Below, in pieces: positions 1-9,752 of a DNA stretch of 64,000 nt. The notes under the pieces were generated by a model, which saw nothing but the letters and a program-made list of their open reading frames with translations, did not search any database and had not been told where the DNA came from. The position numbers were made by a program, and so were the translations under genes. Each line of letters starts with the position of its first letter. Position 1 is the first letter of the stretch. This stretch comes from Marinobacterium sp. LSUCC0821 (GTDB lineage Bacteria > Pseudomonadota > Gammaproteobacteria > Pseudomonadales > Balneatricaceae), in the NCBI RefSeq assembly GCF_012848475.1, contig NZ_CP051666.1:1077501-1141500 (forward strand), in the 5' to 3' direction.

Positions 1-13
1 AGGGTACTTCTAA
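1..13 (+). CDS. cysD: sulfate adenylyltransferase subunit 2, last codons only
   Basis: The first bases read Gly-Tyr-Phe-stop in one frame (codons at 2-10, stop TAA at 11-13). CysD proteins commonly end in Gly-Tyr-Phe, and cysD normally lies directly upstream of cysN, so this is taken as the 3' end of cysD cut by the window edge. The call rests on three codons plus gene order, so it is likely but not proven. The 61-base gap to cysN fits a shared operon. Confidence 0.65.
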
Positions 14-74
14 CCTAACAGGTCAGTTTTAAGGTTTAGGTAGCGAGCGTTATAGGATTAATAGGAAGAGAATT

Positions 75-1733
75 ATGAGCCACCAGTCAGAGCTAATTGC
101 GAGCGACATCAACGCATATCTTCAACAACACGAGAACAAAGAGCTGCTTCGCTTCATCACCTGCGGCAGTGTCGATGATGGAAAATCAACTCTGATTGGT
201 CGTCTTCTTCACGACTCAAAAATGATCTATGAAGATCAGTTAGCTGCGATCCACAACGACAGCAAACGTGTCGGTACAACCGGCGAAGCCCCTGACTTGG
301 CACTTCTAGTAGATGGTTTGCAAGCAGAGCGTGAGCAAGGTATTACCATTGATGTGGCTTACCGCTACTTCTCAACGGCGAAACGCAAATTCATCATTGC
401 CGATACACCGGGACATGAGCAGTACACTCGTAATATGGCAACGGGCGCATCCACTGCAGACCTAGCCATCATTTTGATTGATGCCCGTTATGGTGTGCAG
501 ACCCAGACACGTCGTCACAGTTTTATTGTTTCGCTACTGGGTATTAAGCATGTCGTTGTAGCGATCAATAAGATGGATCTTGTTGAATTCAGCCAAACGC
601 GATTCAACAAAATTCAGGCAGAGTACACAATTTTGGCTCAGTCACTTGGTATCAAAAACGCACAGTTTGTCCCTATCTCCGCGCTTAAAGGGGATAACGT
701 CGTCGATCGTTCACTTGAGACACCTTGGTATCAGGGGCCTACCCTCATGGAAGAGTTAGAGGTCGTTACGATTGAAAGCGCTGCTGATGAGAAGTTTTTC
801 CGTTTTCCAGTCCAGTATGTAAACCGCCCTAATCTTGATTTCCGCGGCTTTGCAGGCACTGTAGCTTCAGGCTCAATTGAGCCAGGTGATCAGATCAAGG
901 TACTACCTAGCGGTCAAACATCGACGGTTAAATCCATCGTTACGATGGACGGTGACCTAGCAGAGGCCTTTGCTCCTATGTCAGTTACCCTTACGCTTAA
1001 TGATGAGATTGATATCTCTCGCGGTGACATGATCGTAAAGGCTGACTGCCCAGAACTACCTACCCAAGCTTTTTCAGCCAACCTAGTGTGGATGGATCAA
1101 AAGCCGCTACAACTTGGGCGTACCTATGATGTGAAATTTGTCGCGTCACGCTCAGCTGGACGCGTTAGTGCCATCCAATACAAAGTAGACGTCAATACAC
1201 TTGAAAAACAGGCAACTGATCGCCTTGAACTCAATGAGATAGCGGAAGTTGAGCTACAACTTGAACGCCAACTTCTTATCGACCCTTACTCACACAGCCG
1301 CGCAACAGGCGCGTTCATTCTGATCGATCGCCTAACTAACTCCACAGTAGCAGCAGGCATGGTGAGCGCGCTCGCACAAGCTCAGACAGATAACGATATC
1401 TATCAACAGAGTGCAGTAAGTGTCGATCAACGTGCTAATCGCCTTGGACAGTGGCCAAGTATCATCGGGTTCAACAACGCGTCAGAAGCACTGCTATTCA
1501 CCCTAGAGAAGCGACTATTCGATCGTGGTTACTTGCCTGTAGTAAGTGACCAGCGAGAAGCCTTCTCTTCATTGAAGCAGGCCGGTTTGATTGTATTGAC
1601 CGATAAAATTGAGGCTGCAGAGGTGATTGTTGGCAACCACCCTGATGCGCAAATCTATATCGACCCAAGCCTATCTTTGGAATCTCAGCTAGAGTTGATC
1701 ATCTCAAGTCTTGCCGATTTTAAATTGATCTAA
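75..1733 (+). CDS. cysN: sulfate adenylyltransferase GTPase subunit with decayed APS-kinase tail
   Basis: CysN is the GTPase subunit that, with CysD, makes adenosine 5'-phosphosulfate from ATP and sulfate during cytoplasmic sulfate assimilation. The EF-Tu-like G domain shows GSVDDGKST (P-loop), DTPGHEQYT (G3) and NKMD (G4), followed by beta-barrel domains to about residue 450. The protein is 552 residues, longer than a stand-alone CysN of about 475. Residues 453-552 resemble the start of the fused CysC APS kinase of CysNC proteins ([24 protein letters not shown]), but the Walker A position reads GFNNASEAL and lacks the Lys, and the domain is far too short. It should therefore not have kinase activity. 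The ATG follows AGGAAGAG at 63-70. Confidence 0.95.
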   Translation: MSHQSELIASDINAYLQQHENKELLRFITCGSVDDGKSTLIGRLLHDSKMIYEDQLAAIHNDSKRVGTTGEAPDLALLVDGLQAEREQGITIDVAYRYFSTAKRKFIIADTPGHEQYTRNMATGASTADLAIILIDARYGVQTQTRRHSFIVSLLGIKHVVVAINKMDLVEFSQTRFNKIQAEYTILAQSLGIKNAQFVPISALKGDNVVDRSLETPWYQGPTLMEELEVVTIESAADEKFFRFPVQYVNRPNLDFRGFAGTVASGSIEPGDQIKVLPSGQTSTVKSIVTMDGDLAEAFAPMSVTLTLNDEIDISRGDMIVKADCPELPTQAFSANLVWMDQKPLQLGRTYDVKFVASRSAGRVSAIQYKVDVNTLEKQATDRLELNEIAEVELQLERQLLIDPYSHSRATGAFILIDRLTNSTVAAGMVSALAQAQTDNDIYQQSAVSVDQRANRLGQWPSIIGFNNASEALLFTLEKRLFDRGYLPVVSDQREAFSSLKQAGLIVLTDKIEAAEVIVGNHPDAQIYIDPSLSLESQLELIISSLADFKLI

Positions 1734-1737
1734 AACA

Positions 1738-1771
1738 ACCCCAAAGGTGGGCGAAAACCTCACCTTGGGGT
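1738..1771 (+). terminator. hairpin after cysN
   Basis: ACCCCAAAGGTGGG and CCTCACCTTGGGGT can pair around a short loop with one bulge, five bases after the cysN stop. There is no strong T-tract, so it may be an inefficient terminator or a transcript-end stabiliser. Confidence 0.5.
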
Positions 1772-1795
1772 ACAATCTTGTGCCATATAAACCAC

Positions 1796-1824
1796 GGTTT
1801 TTGTGTACCTTTTTCACAAAAACC
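1796..1824 (+). promoter_or_regulatory. perfect inverted repeat in the rnf operon leader
   Basis: GGTTTTTGTG (1796-1805) and CACAAAAACC (1815-1824) are exact reverse complements around a 9-base loop, ending 32 bases before the rnfA ATG. A TATAAA string lies just upstream at about 1786. It could be an operator or an RNA hairpin in the leader; the sequence alone does not decide. Confidence 0.4.
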
Positions 1825-1856
1825 TCATCCTAGATTGGTAGCGGAAGTGAGAGCGA

Positions 1857-2438
1857 ATGAGTGAGTTCTTGATGATTCTGATCAGCACAGTGTTGGTGAA
1901 CAACTTTGTGCTCGTTCAATTTCTCGGTCTCTGCCCGTTTATGGGGGTCTCTAACAAGCTTGAGACTGCAATGGGTATGTCGCTTGCGACCACCTTTGTA
2001 CTCACCCTCTCATCAGTCTGCAGCTATCTGGTCTACACCTATCTGCTAGTACCGTTTGAGCTTAACTACCTGCAGACCGTCTCGTTTATTTTGGTGATTG
2101 CAGTGGTGGTTCAGTTCACTGAGATGGTGGTTCATAAAACCAGCCCAATGCTCTACAAACTGCTAGGGATTTTTCTTCCGCTCATTACAACCAACTGTGC
2201 AGTATTGGGCGTAGCGCTTTTAAACATCCGCAAACAGAACGACTTCATAGAATCGATCGGTTATGGCTTTGGTGCGGCTGTCGGATTCTCATTAGCACTG
2301 ATTCTATTCTCTGCGATTCGTGAACGTATCGCGGTAGCTGATGTTCCAGTGGTATTCAAAGGGCCTGCAATCGGCATGATTACTGCAGGGTTAATGTCAT
2401 TAGCATTCATGGGCTTTGCCGGCCTGGTTCAGTTCTAA
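1857..2438 (+). CDS. rnfA: Rnf electron transport complex subunit A
   Basis: RnfA is an integral membrane subunit of the Rnf complex, which couples electron transfer between NADH and ferredoxin to ion movement across the inner membrane. In enterobacteria the same complex (Rsx) also keeps SoxR reduced. At 193 residues with about six hydrophobic segments it has the usual family length. The family stretches [19 protein letters not shown] and [12 protein letters not shown] are present, each with its conserved Cys. It is the first gene of rnfABCDGE, and GGAAG precedes the ATG. RnfE downstream is its paralogue. Confidence 0.97.
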   Translation: MSEFLMILISTVLVNNFVLVQFLGLCPFMGVSNKLETAMGMSLATTFVLTLSSVCSYLVYTYLLVPFELNYLQTVSFILVIAVVVQFTEMVVHKTSPMLYKLLGIFLPLITTNCAVLGVALLNIRKQNDFIESIGYGFGAAVGFSLALILFSAIRERIAVADVPVVFKGPAIGMITAGLMSLAFMGFAGLVQF

Positions 2439-2447
2439 GGACGTCCC

Positions 2448-3044
2448 GTGAGTACTGTTGCAATCGCAATCATCGTCTTTCTAATCCTGGCACTGATCTT
2501 TGGTGTACTGCTCGGCTATGCCGCGGTTAAGTTCAAAGTCGAGGGTAACCCGATCGTAGAACAGATCGACGCCCTACTTCCGCAAACTCAGTGTGGTCAG
2601 TGTGGTCATCCAGGCTGTCGCCCATATGCTGAAGCGATCGCGGGTGGCGAAGCGATCAACAAGTGTCCTCCAGGCGGCCAATCCACTATCGATCAACTCG
2701 CAGAACTGCTTGGCGTCGAATCGATGGAGCTTGATGCAGAACATGGCGCAGAAGATGTTCGTAAAGTGGCCTACATTCGTGAAGATGAGTGTATCGGCTG
2801 TACCAAGTGTATTCAGGCCTGCCCGGTCGATGCGATATTGGGCGCAGCAAAACTGATGCATACAGTGATTGTTGATGAGTGCACTGGCTGTGACCTCTGT
2901 GTAGAGCCCTGCCCGGTAGACTGTATTGATATGATTCCCGTTGCGACAACCACCGTAAACTGGAAGTGGCCAGCACCACCTAGCCCGATGCAATTAATTG
3001 CGACAGACCGACAAGTCATTCGTGAAGAGGGTGGCGTGCAGTGA
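2448..3044 (+). CDS. rnfB: Rnf electron transport complex ferredoxin-type subunit B
   Basis: RnfB passes electrons within the Rnf complex. The 198-residue protein has an N-terminal membrane anchor (about residues 4-26), an Fe-S domain with Cys49, Cys52, Cys57 and Cys73, and two 4Fe-4S ferredoxin motifs (Cys115/118/121/125 and Cys145/148/151/155). The start is GTG, with AAGGA 6-7 bases upstream overlapping the end of rnfA. It overlaps rnfC by four bases (GTGA), suggesting translational coupling. Confidence 0.97.
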   Translation: MSTVAIAIIVFLILALIFGVLLGYAAVKFKVEGNPIVEQIDALLPQTQCGQCGHPGCRPYAEAIAGGEAINKCPPGGQSTIDQLAELLGVESMELDAEHGAEDVRKVAYIREDECIGCTKCIQACPVDAILGAAKLMHTVIVDECTGCDLCVEPCPVDCIDMIPVATTTVNWKWPAPPSPMQLIATDRQVIREEGGVQ

Positions 3045-5332
3045 TCAAGATTCATAGCTTCCACGGTGGCATTCATCCACCTGAAAACAAGAAACAGTCG
3101 ACTCGTGCTGATATCGATCGTTGCCCGCTGCCTAAGATTTTGGTTGTGCCAACCCAGCAGCATATCGGTATGCCTGCTGACCCTATCGTCAAAGTTGGGC
3201 AAAAGGTCCTTAAGGGCGAGCTGATAGCAGAGTCGGTCGGACGTATCAGTGCATCTATCCATGCACCGACCTCTGGAACTGTTATTGAGATATCGGAGCA
3301 ACCTGTCCCTCACGCTTCTGGTCTCACCGCTGAATGTATTGTCATTGAGTCAGATGGTGCTGATCAATGGATTGAACACGAAGGTTTGAGTGACTACCGT
3401 GAAATTGAGCGCTCAGAACTTGTCAGCTACATCCATAACAAAGGGATTGCCGGCATGGGTGGTGCTGGATTTCCAACCGATGTGAAGCTCAATCTCAGCC
3501 ACGACCATATCGTGAATACGCTCATTATCAACGCCGCAGAGTGTGAACCCTACATTACCGCTGATGACATGCTGATGCGTGAGCACGCGGATGAGGTTAT
3601 CAAGGGCATCGAGATCATTGCCCATCTGCTCACCCCTAGCCATATCATCATTGGCATAGAGGACAATAAGCCCAATGCCATTCGGGCGCTAAACCTTGCA
3701 CTGACTAAGACAGAACTTGCGATTGATTTAGCTGTTGTGCCTACTAAGTACCCGTCTGGTGGTGAGCGCCAGCTTATTCAGTTGCTTACAGGTGTTGAAG
3801 TACCTAGCGGCAAAATCCCTGCGGATGTTGGCATCGTTGTCCAAAACGTAGGGACCACACGAGCATTACACCGTGCTGTCGCGTTTGGTGAGCCACTTAT
3901 CGAGCGTATCGTTACTGTAACCGGTAATGCCGTTGCCCATCCTCGAAACTTCCACACACTAATCGGCACCCCATTTGCAGATCTTCTGAAAGCAGCAGAT
4001 CTCGATGAAGATGCCCTATTCCACCTTGTCATGGGTGGCCCGATGATGGGGGTTGGCGTTGATAACCAAGCGATACCAGTTATCAAAACGACTAACTGTA
4101 TTATCGCAGCAAGCGAATCAGAGATGCCGGAATCGCCAGCAGCACAGGCTTGTATCCGATGCGGCATGTGTGAACAGGCCTGTCCTGCTCAGCTTTTACC
4201 ACAACAGCTCTACTGGTTTGCGAAAGGGAATGAGTTTGAGAAAGCGAAGAATCATAACCTCTTCGACTGTATCGAATGTGGTGCCTGCGCCTATGTCTGC
4301 CCAAGTAGCATTCCACTGGTTCAGTTCTACCGCTACGCCAAATCTGAAATTCGCGCAGAACAAGTAGAGCAGCGTAAAGCCGATCATGCGCGTGCTCGCT
4401 TTGAAGCGCGTAATGAACGCCTAGAGCGTGAAGCGATCGAAAAAGCTGAACGTCGTAAAGCACGCGCTGCCGAAGCTGCAAAAACACAAGCTGCTCGCAA
4501 AGCCGCTGCTGAAAAAGGTGAAACAGCAACAGATGCCCCAGCAATCGATGCGAAAGCACTTAAGACTGCTGCAGCGGTTGCTCGAACCAAGTTGAAAAAG
4601 TCTGAAAAAGCACTCGCAACAGCTATTGAACAAAAGTTGAATGATTCTGAACTGCAACAACTTAGAACTGAGGTTGAGCAGGCGGCACAGAGAGCCGATG
4701 AAGCAGAAAAAGCGCTCGTTGCTGGAGAGAGCACTATTGCAGCACCCGATGATAAAGCACTTAAGATAGCCGCAGCCTCTGCTCGCACTAAACTTAAAAA
4801 AGCTGAAGATGCGTTGAAGAGTGCACGTGATAAAGGACTTGAAGGTTTAGAAAAACTGGAAGCGACTGTAGCTAAGCTTAAAGCTGCGGCTGATGAGGCG
4901 GAGTCCGCTTATGCAGCCGTGCAAGAAGCGCAAGCCAATAGCGCTAGTACTGCTGATACTTCGCAAACTTCAGCGTTATCGTTAAAAGATCTGAAACAAC
5001 AGGTCTCTATCATGCGCACCAAACTGAAGAAGGCGGAGTCTAACGACCCAATCGATGAGGCTGAAGTAGAGACTCTTAAGACGCGCCTTAATGAAGCAAC
5101 CTCCGCTTTTGAAACAGCCGACAACCAGTTAATTGAGTTGGCTGCCAAGGATGGAATAGACCTCAAGCAGCTTCGCATTGATGTGGCACTTGCTAAGGTA
5201 ACAGTGACAAAACTTGATCGGGCAATCGCTAAATCTGAGGACGAAGCGGAGCAAACCCAATTAACAACGGAACTAGAATCAGCGAAGCAGAGCTTTGCTG
5301 AACTAGAGTCCACCCTAAACCGATACGAATAG
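3041..5332 (+). CDS. rnfC: Rnf electron transport complex subunit C with repeated coiled-coil tail
   Basis: RnfC is the peripheral NADH-dehydrogenase-like subunit of Rnf. Residues 1 to about 450 are the conserved core, with glycine-rich GMGGAGFPT for FMN/NADH binding and two 4Fe-4S motifs beginning at Cys371 ([12 protein letters not shown]) and Cys410 ([12 protein letters not shown]). Residues from about 450 to 763 form an Ala/Lys/Glu-rich coiled-coil extension. It contains recurring blocks built around [16 protein letters not shown] and RTKLKKAE plus a degenerate fourth block. Extended RnfC tails of this sort are known in gammaproteobacteria and vary in repeat number. The start is GTG overlapping the rnfB stop. 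Confidence 0.96.
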   Translation: MIKIHSFHGGIHPPENKKQSTRADIDRCPLPKILVVPTQQHIGMPADPIVKVGQKVLKGELIAESVGRISASIHAPTSGTVIEISEQPVPHASGLTAECIVIESDGADQWIEHEGLSDYREIERSELVSYIHNKGIAGMGGAGFPTDVKLNLSHDHIVNTLIINAAECEPYITADDMLMREHADEVIKGIEIIAHLLTPSHIIIGIEDNKPNAIRALNLALTKTELAIDLAVVPTKYPSGGERQLIQLLTGVEVPSGKIPADVGIVVQNVGTTRALHRAVAFGEPLIERIVTVTGNAVAHPRNFHTLIGTPFADLLKAADLDEDALFHLVMGGPMMGVGVDNQAIPVIKTTNCIIAASESEMPESPAAQACIRCGMCEQACPAQLLPQQLYWFAKGNEFEKAKNHNLFDCIECGACAYVCPSSIPLVQFYRYAKSEIRAEQVEQRKADHARARFEARNERLEREAIEKAERRKARAAEAAKTQAARKAAAEKGETATDAPAIDAKALKTAAAVARTKLKKSEKALATAIEQKLNDSELQQLRTEVEQAAQRADEAEKALVAGESTIAAPDDKALKIAAASARTKLKKAEDALKSARDKGLEGLEKLEATVAKLKAAADEAESAYAAVQEAQANSASTADTSQTSALSLKDLKQQVSIMRTKLKKAESNDPIDEAEVETLKTRLNEATSAFETADNQLIELAAKDGIDLKQLRIDVALAKVTVTKLDRAIAKSEDEAEQTQLTTELESAKQSFAELESTLNRYE

Positions 5333-5347
5333 AGTGATAACGCAACT

Positions 5348-6400
5348 ATGTCATTAATTCGAATGAGCTCACCCCATGTAACCCGCAGCAACTCCAGCCG
5401 CGGCGTGATGCAGTTGGTGCTCTTTGCAATGATTCCAGGGTTAATTGCACTCACCGCATTTTTTGGTTGGGGGACGCTGATTCAACTTGCGATCTGTTTA
5501 GCTGCTGGCCTTCTATTTGAGGCGATTGCGCTGAAACTGCGCGGAATGCCTATAAGCTACTACCTAAATGACTACAGCGCTGTAGTGACTGCCGCACTCC
5601 TGGCCGTTTCAATACCACCTTCAGCTCCATATTGGGTCGGTATTGTTGGCATGTTTGTGGCCATTATGATCGGCAAACAGGTCTATGGTGGCTTGGGTAA
5701 TAATCCATTTAACCCAGCGATGGTCGCCTACGCACTGTTGCTTGTCTCTTTCCCTGTTCAGATGAGTGGTTGGAACCTACCTTATGTTTTAGTGGACCAA
5801 TCTAGCTGGGGCATTCCATCATTCAAAGAGACTTTAAGTGTCATCCTAGGCCAACCCTCGGCAATTATTGATAGCTACTCAGGGGCTACGCCGCTCGACA
5901 TCTTGCGCAATCAGGGTGCTGCTACCACTGAAGAGCTGTGGCGCAACAATGTGACATTAAAAGATGGAGTCGCTGCTTACCATGCGGTTGCTGCGGCCTG
6001 GTTTATGGGCGGTATCTTCCTGCTCTATCGCAAAGTATTCACCTGGCACACCCCGTTTAGCCTGTTGATGACGCTGTTTGTAGTGAGCGCCCTCTTCTAC
6101 GGCTACGACCCTAGCAACTATGTCGACCCATTCAACCAGATCACACTGGGGGCGGCGATGCTGGGTGCCTTCTTCATTGCAACCGATCCTGTATCTTCAG
6201 CAACGAGCAATCGGGGTCGCATAGTATTTGGGATTGGAATTGGCCTTTTGATCTTTATTATTCGCACCTGGGGCAACTACCCAGATGCAGTGGCCTTCTC
6301 TGTATTATTGATGAACCTTGCTGCACCGATGATCGACCACTACACCCAACCGCGTAGTTATGGCCATAAACGTGCACGTGTCGGACCTAAGGGTAAATAG
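5348..6400 (+). CDS. rnfD: Rnf electron transport complex subunit D
   Basis: RnfD is a polytopic membrane subunit related to NqrB. The 350-residue sequence has about nine or ten hydrophobic segments. The motif SGATPL contains Thr181, the residue position that carries covalently bound FMN in this family. GNNPFNPAM and TDPVSS are also family signatures. It lies 15 bases after rnfC and 3 bases before rnfG, consistent with one transcript. Confidence 0.96.
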   Translation: MSLIRMSSPHVTRSNSSRGVMQLVLFAMIPGLIALTAFFGWGTLIQLAICLAAGLLFEAIALKLRGMPISYYLNDYSAVVTAALLAVSIPPSAPYWVGIVGMFVAIMIGKQVYGGLGNNPFNPAMVAYALLLVSFPVQMSGWNLPYVLVDQSSWGIPSFKETLSVILGQPSAIIDSYSGATPLDILRNQGAATTEELWRNNVTLKDGVAAYHAVAAAWFMGGIFLLYRKVFTWHTPFSLLMTLFVVSALFYGYDPSNYVDPFNQITLGAAMLGAFFIATDPVSSATSNRGRIVFGIGIGLLIFIIRTWGNYPDAVAFSVLLMNLAAPMIDHYTQPRSYGHKRARVGPKGK

Positions 6401-6403
6401 ACG

Positions 6404-7060
6404 ATGAGCGAAGAGCAGCAGAACCAAGAGATAAGCTTTGGCGGTTCCATCGGCAAAAGCATGCTGGGTATCGGCATGTTCGCTATTCTAGCGGCGGGGA
6501 TTATTGCCGTTACTCAGGTCTCAACCAAAGATCAGATTGCTGAGAATATTCGCGCAGCCCAATCACGTGCGTTATTTGAAATTTTTCCAGCAGATATCGA
6601 TCCTCACTTGTTCGACCACACTGTCGAGTTAGCCGCTGATGAGCTTAATCTTGAAGAGGAAGCGGTAAACGGGTACCAAGTTATTGATGGCGAAACTGTA
6701 AAAGGCGTCATCCTCCCAGTTCGATCTGAAGAGGGTTACTCCGGCAACATCGATCTGATGGTGGGCATTAACGCCGATAGCTCTATCGCCGGCGTTCGTA
6801 TTATTAGCCACAAAGAGACTCCAGGGCTTGGTGATAAGATTGATCGCGCAAAAAGTCTATGGGTCGACTCTTTCATCGGCAAGATTCGTCAAGGAAGTGA
6901 TGATAGTCGCTGGGCGGTCAAAAAAGATGGTGGCCAGTTCGACCAGTTTACCGGTGCAACCATTACGCCACGTGCAGTCGTGGGTGCTATAGGTACGGCA
7001 ATCACCTACTTTGAGAATCACCGAATCGAGCTTTTACAAGCGAAGGAGCAGAGCCAGTGA
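6404..7060 (+). CDS. rnfG: Rnf electron transport complex subunit G
   Basis: RnfG is a membrane-anchored, mostly periplasmic flavoprotein subunit. It has one N-terminal transmembrane helix (about residues 17-38) and an FMN-binding domain, with FTGATITP containing Thr186 as the expected flavinylated residue. [11 protein letters not shown] is another family block. Its length of 218 residues is normal. It overlaps the rnfE start by four bases. Confidence 0.96.
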   Translation: MSEEQQNQEISFGGSIGKSMLGIGMFAILAAGIIAVTQVSTKDQIAENIRAAQSRALFEIFPADIDPHLFDHTVELAADELNLEEEAVNGYQVIDGETVKGVILPVRSEEGYSGNIDLMVGINADSSIAGVRIISHKETPGLGDKIDRAKSLWVDSFIGKIRQGSDDSRWAVKKDGGQFDQFTGATITPRAVVGAIGTAITYFENHRIELLQAKEQSQ

Positions 7061-7770
7061 GTAGCAACACCTCAACGCTGATCCGTAATGGCTTATGGGA
7101 CAACAACCCAGGCCTAGTGCAGCTGCTTGGTCTCTGTCCTATGCTGGCGGTAACCAACTCGGTTGTGAATGCTCTTGGCCTAAGCCTTGCGACACTCGTA
7201 GTACTAACAGGTAGCAACCTCACCGTTTCGCTGTTTCGAAAACTTACGCCAGAAACCGTGCGCCTTCCGATTTTTGTAATGATTATTGCGGCTTTTGTAA
7301 CCGCAATAGAGCTCATGATGCAGGCATACACCTATGAGCTCTATACCATTCTCGGCATCTTTATCCCATTAATTGTGACCAACTGCGTGATCATGGGCCG
7401 TGCTGACGCGTTCGCCTCTCGCAACCCTATCTACGAATCCTTTGTCGACGGCTTCTTTATGTCGGTAGGCTTTATGGCGGTTCTTCTAGTACTGGGAGCG
7501 ATGCGAGAGCTTTTAGGCACAGGTGCAATCTTTGCCAACATGGATCTGCTATTTGGTGAGTCGGCTAAGGGCTGGCAAATAGTGGTAGCGGACGACTACC
7601 CCAACTTCCTTTTTGCCATATTGCCACCCGGTGCATTCATTGGATTAGGTGTACTGATTGCTATTAAAAACTGGATAGACCTGCGTATCAAAGCGTCACA
7701 AAAACCAGTTGTTGTTGAAAAGTCAGAGCCTGTAGCGCCTGGGTCTAAGCGCGTTCGAGTAACAGGCTAA
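7057..7770 (+). CDS. rnfE: Rnf electron transport complex subunit E
   Basis: RnfE is the inner-membrane paralogue of RnfA, with about six hydrophobic segments. Family stretches include [19 protein letters not shown] and [14 protein letters not shown], both with the conserved Cys. At 237 residues it carries a short hydrophilic C-terminal tail. The start is GTG overlapping the rnfG stop (GTGA). It is followed after three bases by nth, as in Escherichia coli. Confidence 0.97.
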   Translation: MSSNTSTLIRNGLWDNNPGLVQLLGLCPMLAVTNSVVNALGLSLATLVVLTGSNLTVSLFRKLTPETVRLPIFVMIIAAFVTAIELMMQAYTYELYTILGIFIPLIVTNCVIMGRADAFASRNPIYESFVDGFFMSVGFMAVLLVLGAMRELLGTGAIFANMDLLFGESAKGWQIVVADDYPNFLFAILPPGAFIGLGVLIAIKNWIDLRIKASQKPVVVEKSEPVAPGSKRVRVTG

Positions 7771-7773
7771 CGG

Positions 7774-8412
7774 ATGAACAAACAGAAGCGCACGGAGATC
7801 TTTGAAAGGCTCAAAAGGGATAATCCCAAGCCAACAACAGAGCTTGAGTACTCATCCCCGTTTGAACTCCTGGCCGCAGTACTGCTCTCCGCGCAAGCGA
7901 CCGATGTAGGTGTAAACAAAGCGACCCGCAAACTATTTCCCATCGCCAATACTCCTCAAGGAATTATCGATCTAGGTATCGATGGCCTTAAAGAGAAGAT
8001 CAAAACCATTGGGCTATTCAACACCAAAGCTGAAAACCTAATGAAGACCTGTCACATCTTGGTCGAAAAACACAATTCCGTTGTTCCGGATAACCGTGAA
8101 GATTTGGAAGAGCTTCCAGGCGTTGGCCGCAAGACAGCCAACGTCATTCTAAACACCGCGTTTGGCCAACCCACCATGGCCGTAGATACACACATCTTTC
8201 GTGTATCAAACCGAACCGGTATAGCGCCAGGTAAAAATGTACTAGAAGTTGAAAAGAGACTAATTCGCCTAGTACCAGAAGACTACCTGATCGATGCACA
8301 CCACTGGCTCATATTGCATGGCCGCTATGTATGTGTCGCTCGCAAACCTCGCTGCGGAGCCTGTATCATTGAAGACCTCTGCGAGTTTAAAAAGAAATCT
8401 GAATACGCTTAA
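7774..8412 (+). CDS. nth: endonuclease III, DNA glycosylase/AP lyase
   Basis: Nth removes oxidised pyrimidines in base excision repair and cleaves the abasic site. The 212-residue protein has the helix-hairpin-helix LPGVGRKTAN with catalytic Lys120, the catalytic Asp138 in VDTHIFRV, and a C-terminal 4Fe-4S cluster motif Cys-x6-Cys-x2-Cys-x5-Cys (CVARKPRCGACIIEDLC). These positions match the well-studied E. coli enzyme. It is the last gene of the rnf transcript. Confidence 0.98.
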   Translation: MNKQKRTEIFERLKRDNPKPTTELEYSSPFELLAAVLLSAQATDVGVNKATRKLFPIANTPQGIIDLGIDGLKEKIKTIGLFNTKAENLMKTCHILVEKHNSVVPDNREDLEELPGVGRKTANVILNTAFGQPTMAVDTHIFRVSNRTGIAPGKNVLEVEKRLIRLVPEDYLIDAHHWLILHGRYVCVARKPRCGACIIEDLCEFKKKSEYA

Positions 8413-8429
8413 GTGAAAGCATAAAGACT

Positions 8430-8831
8430 ATGAACGAAGAAGATAACAAACCCTACCAGGGCGAAACTAATCAGACCAAGAACGGTTTTCTAACACTGAT
8501 GTCACGCTTAGTGATTGACGAGAAACTACCAGTTCGCTTCATGTACAAAACCGTACCCGAGCATCTGAACGATACGGGATGGCGCCTATTTACAGGCTAT
8601 GAGACTGAAGAGTTTCTAGAGAACGAAGGGGTGAATATGATCCCAATGCCAATGGAGAAGGTTATCCAAATAGACCCTTCTCTAGAGCCGCTTCTCGAAT
8701 ACAACGCCGGTACTGTATGGGAACGTACTCCAGAGTCGGAAGGCTGGGAGCGCGTCTACGACTACAAAATCCCAAGCGCCAACGTCGAAGTAAGCATCAC
8801 CAACGACGTCGATCAGTTCGCTAAGCATTAA
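8430..8831 (+). CDS. DUF2185-like protein
   Basis: A 133-residue soluble protein with no signal peptide. The central part (VRFMYKTVPEHLNDTGWRLF, then TGYETEEFLEN) resembles DUF2185 proteins, in which a DSGWRxxxGxE pattern recurs. Some members of that group are annotated as immunity proteins, but nothing here shows a partner toxin. It is 17 bases after nth and could be co-transcribed. Function unknown. Confidence 0.7.
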   Translation: MNEEDNKPYQGETNQTKNGFLTLMSRLVIDEKLPVRFMYKTVPEHLNDTGWRLFTGYETEEFLENEGVNMIPMPMEKVIQIDPSLEPLLEYNAGTVWERTPESEGWERVYDYKIPSANVEVSITNDVDQFAKH

Positions 8832-8845
8832 TCAAAACCACCCCT

Positions 8846-8874
8846 GTAGGAACCTCCCCGCAGGGGTGGTGACC
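8846..8874 (+). repeat. REP-like element, single copy
   Basis: GTAG followed by GAACCTCCCCGCAGGGGTGG and then TGACC. The element lies inside a perfect 10-bp hairpin, ACCACCCCTG with CAGGGGTGGT, so it may also end transcription of the nth/DUF2185 unit. It is the same family as the copies at 9645-9745, 10291-10389 and 13447-13475. Confidence 0.75.
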
Positions 8875-8980
8875 CTATTATCATTACCAAGTTGTTAAAG
8901 TCGGGGCTGACCCTGGCACGCTGAAACTTCGCAAGTCCCGGTGTTCGACCTATGGTCTGACACCACTCTCTTCCACATTT
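8871..8980. repeat. duplicated intergenic element, copy 1
   Basis: This stretch aligns without gaps to 10386-10495. In the 62-base core starting at the base before GCACGC, 55 positions are identical. Both copies directly follow a REP-like element, so the duplicated unit is really REP plus about 110 bases. This copy is intergenic, and its inverted-repeat ends are decayed compared with copy 2. Confidence 0.75.
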
Positions 8981-9055
8981 CCCATCTCATCAGCGAATTA
9001 AATTTTCCTATACGGATAATTTTCACTAAACTTAAACAAATTTGTAAAAAAGCTG

Positions 9056-9535
9056 ATGAGACAACCCTCTATGAGCCATGAAATAACCGGTCTATTTAAC
9101 GTTTACCATCCAAATGCAAAAGTCGTGAAATACTTCGAAGAGATTCAGAAGTTTGAGGATGAGTTTGGTTGGATTCCTTCTCGCCCAATTCTTGGCAAAG
9201 AGGTGAACTTCGAAGTCAGTGTAAAAATCACATCTGAGTTGATTCGTGTAAATTTAAACGGTGAAGCAGATGCTGGCAGCAAAGTCCTTGCACGCATTCA
9301 AGAGCGCATCAATAAAGTTCAACACCCAATGGTTTACGATGAGTACATCAAGCCAAGCAATGGGTCAGAAGAGAAACTGACTCGCTGGGTGAATGGCCAT
9401 ATCTCTGATGAAGTTAAAGGCAGCAGTGACGTGAAGTCGTTCAGCGCAGCAAGTCTAGAAAAATCTAAAGAACTGCTTCCAGAACTTCGCCCAATCACAC
9501 TCGACGAAGATGACGGCTTCGACGATTTCGATTGA
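9056..9535 (+). CDS. unknown acidic-tailed protein
   Basis: I do not recognise this 159-residue protein (154 if the ATG at 9071 is used; neither start has a clear Shine-Dalgarno). It is soluble and charged, with a mixed alpha/beta-looking body and an acidic C-terminus ending in DEDDGFDDFD. It lies between repeat clusters, with the DUF2185 gene upstream and a transposase downstream. An acidic tail with aromatic residues is reminiscent of single-stranded-DNA-binding proteins, but no OB-fold signature is visible, so no function is assigned. Ordinary codon use and length support a real gene. Confidence 0.6.
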   Translation: MRQPSMSHEITGLFNVYHPNAKVVKYFEEIQKFEDEFGWIPSRPILGKEVNFEVSVKITSELIRVNLNGEADAGSKVLARIQERINKVQHPMVYDEYIKPSNGSEEKLTRWVNGHISDEVKGSSDVKSFSAASLEKSKELLPELRPITLDEDDGFDDFD

Positions 9536-9584
9536 TACTATTTGCAACCTGCGGATATCTTAACGGTCGTCATTTGATCCGATT

Positions 9585-9745
9585 CGGCACCTCTGCGAGG
9601 AACCTCCTACAGCGCACTTTTTGCGAACTGTCCAAAATCACTCTTTACGAACCTCCCCGAAGGGGTGGTGACCCGCGATTCGGCACCTATTCTAGCGACC
9701 TACTGCGAAGTACTCTGTAGGAACCTCCCCGAAGGGGCGGTGACC
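9585..9745. repeat. two REP-like pairs downstream of the RAYT gene
   Basis: Minus-orientation elements (CGGCACCTCTGCGAGGAACC plus TCCTAC at 9585-9610; a degenerate one at 9681-9706) alternate with plus-orientation elements (TTACGAACCTCCCC... at 9645-9673; GTAGGAACCTCCCC... at 9717-9745). In each pair the GTAG-type ends face each other, the arrangement called BIME in other bacteria. Confidence 0.75.
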
Positions 9746-9752
9746 AAATATT

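Noticed and set aside
75-1733. Bifunctional CysNC (sulfate adenylyltransferase plus APS kinase)
   Set aside because: The C-terminal part is only about 100 residues and lacks the Walker A lysine and other kinase motifs.
9532-9720. Short open frame after the unknown protein gene
   Set aside because: It reads through REP-like elements and has no ribosome site or recognisable protein features.
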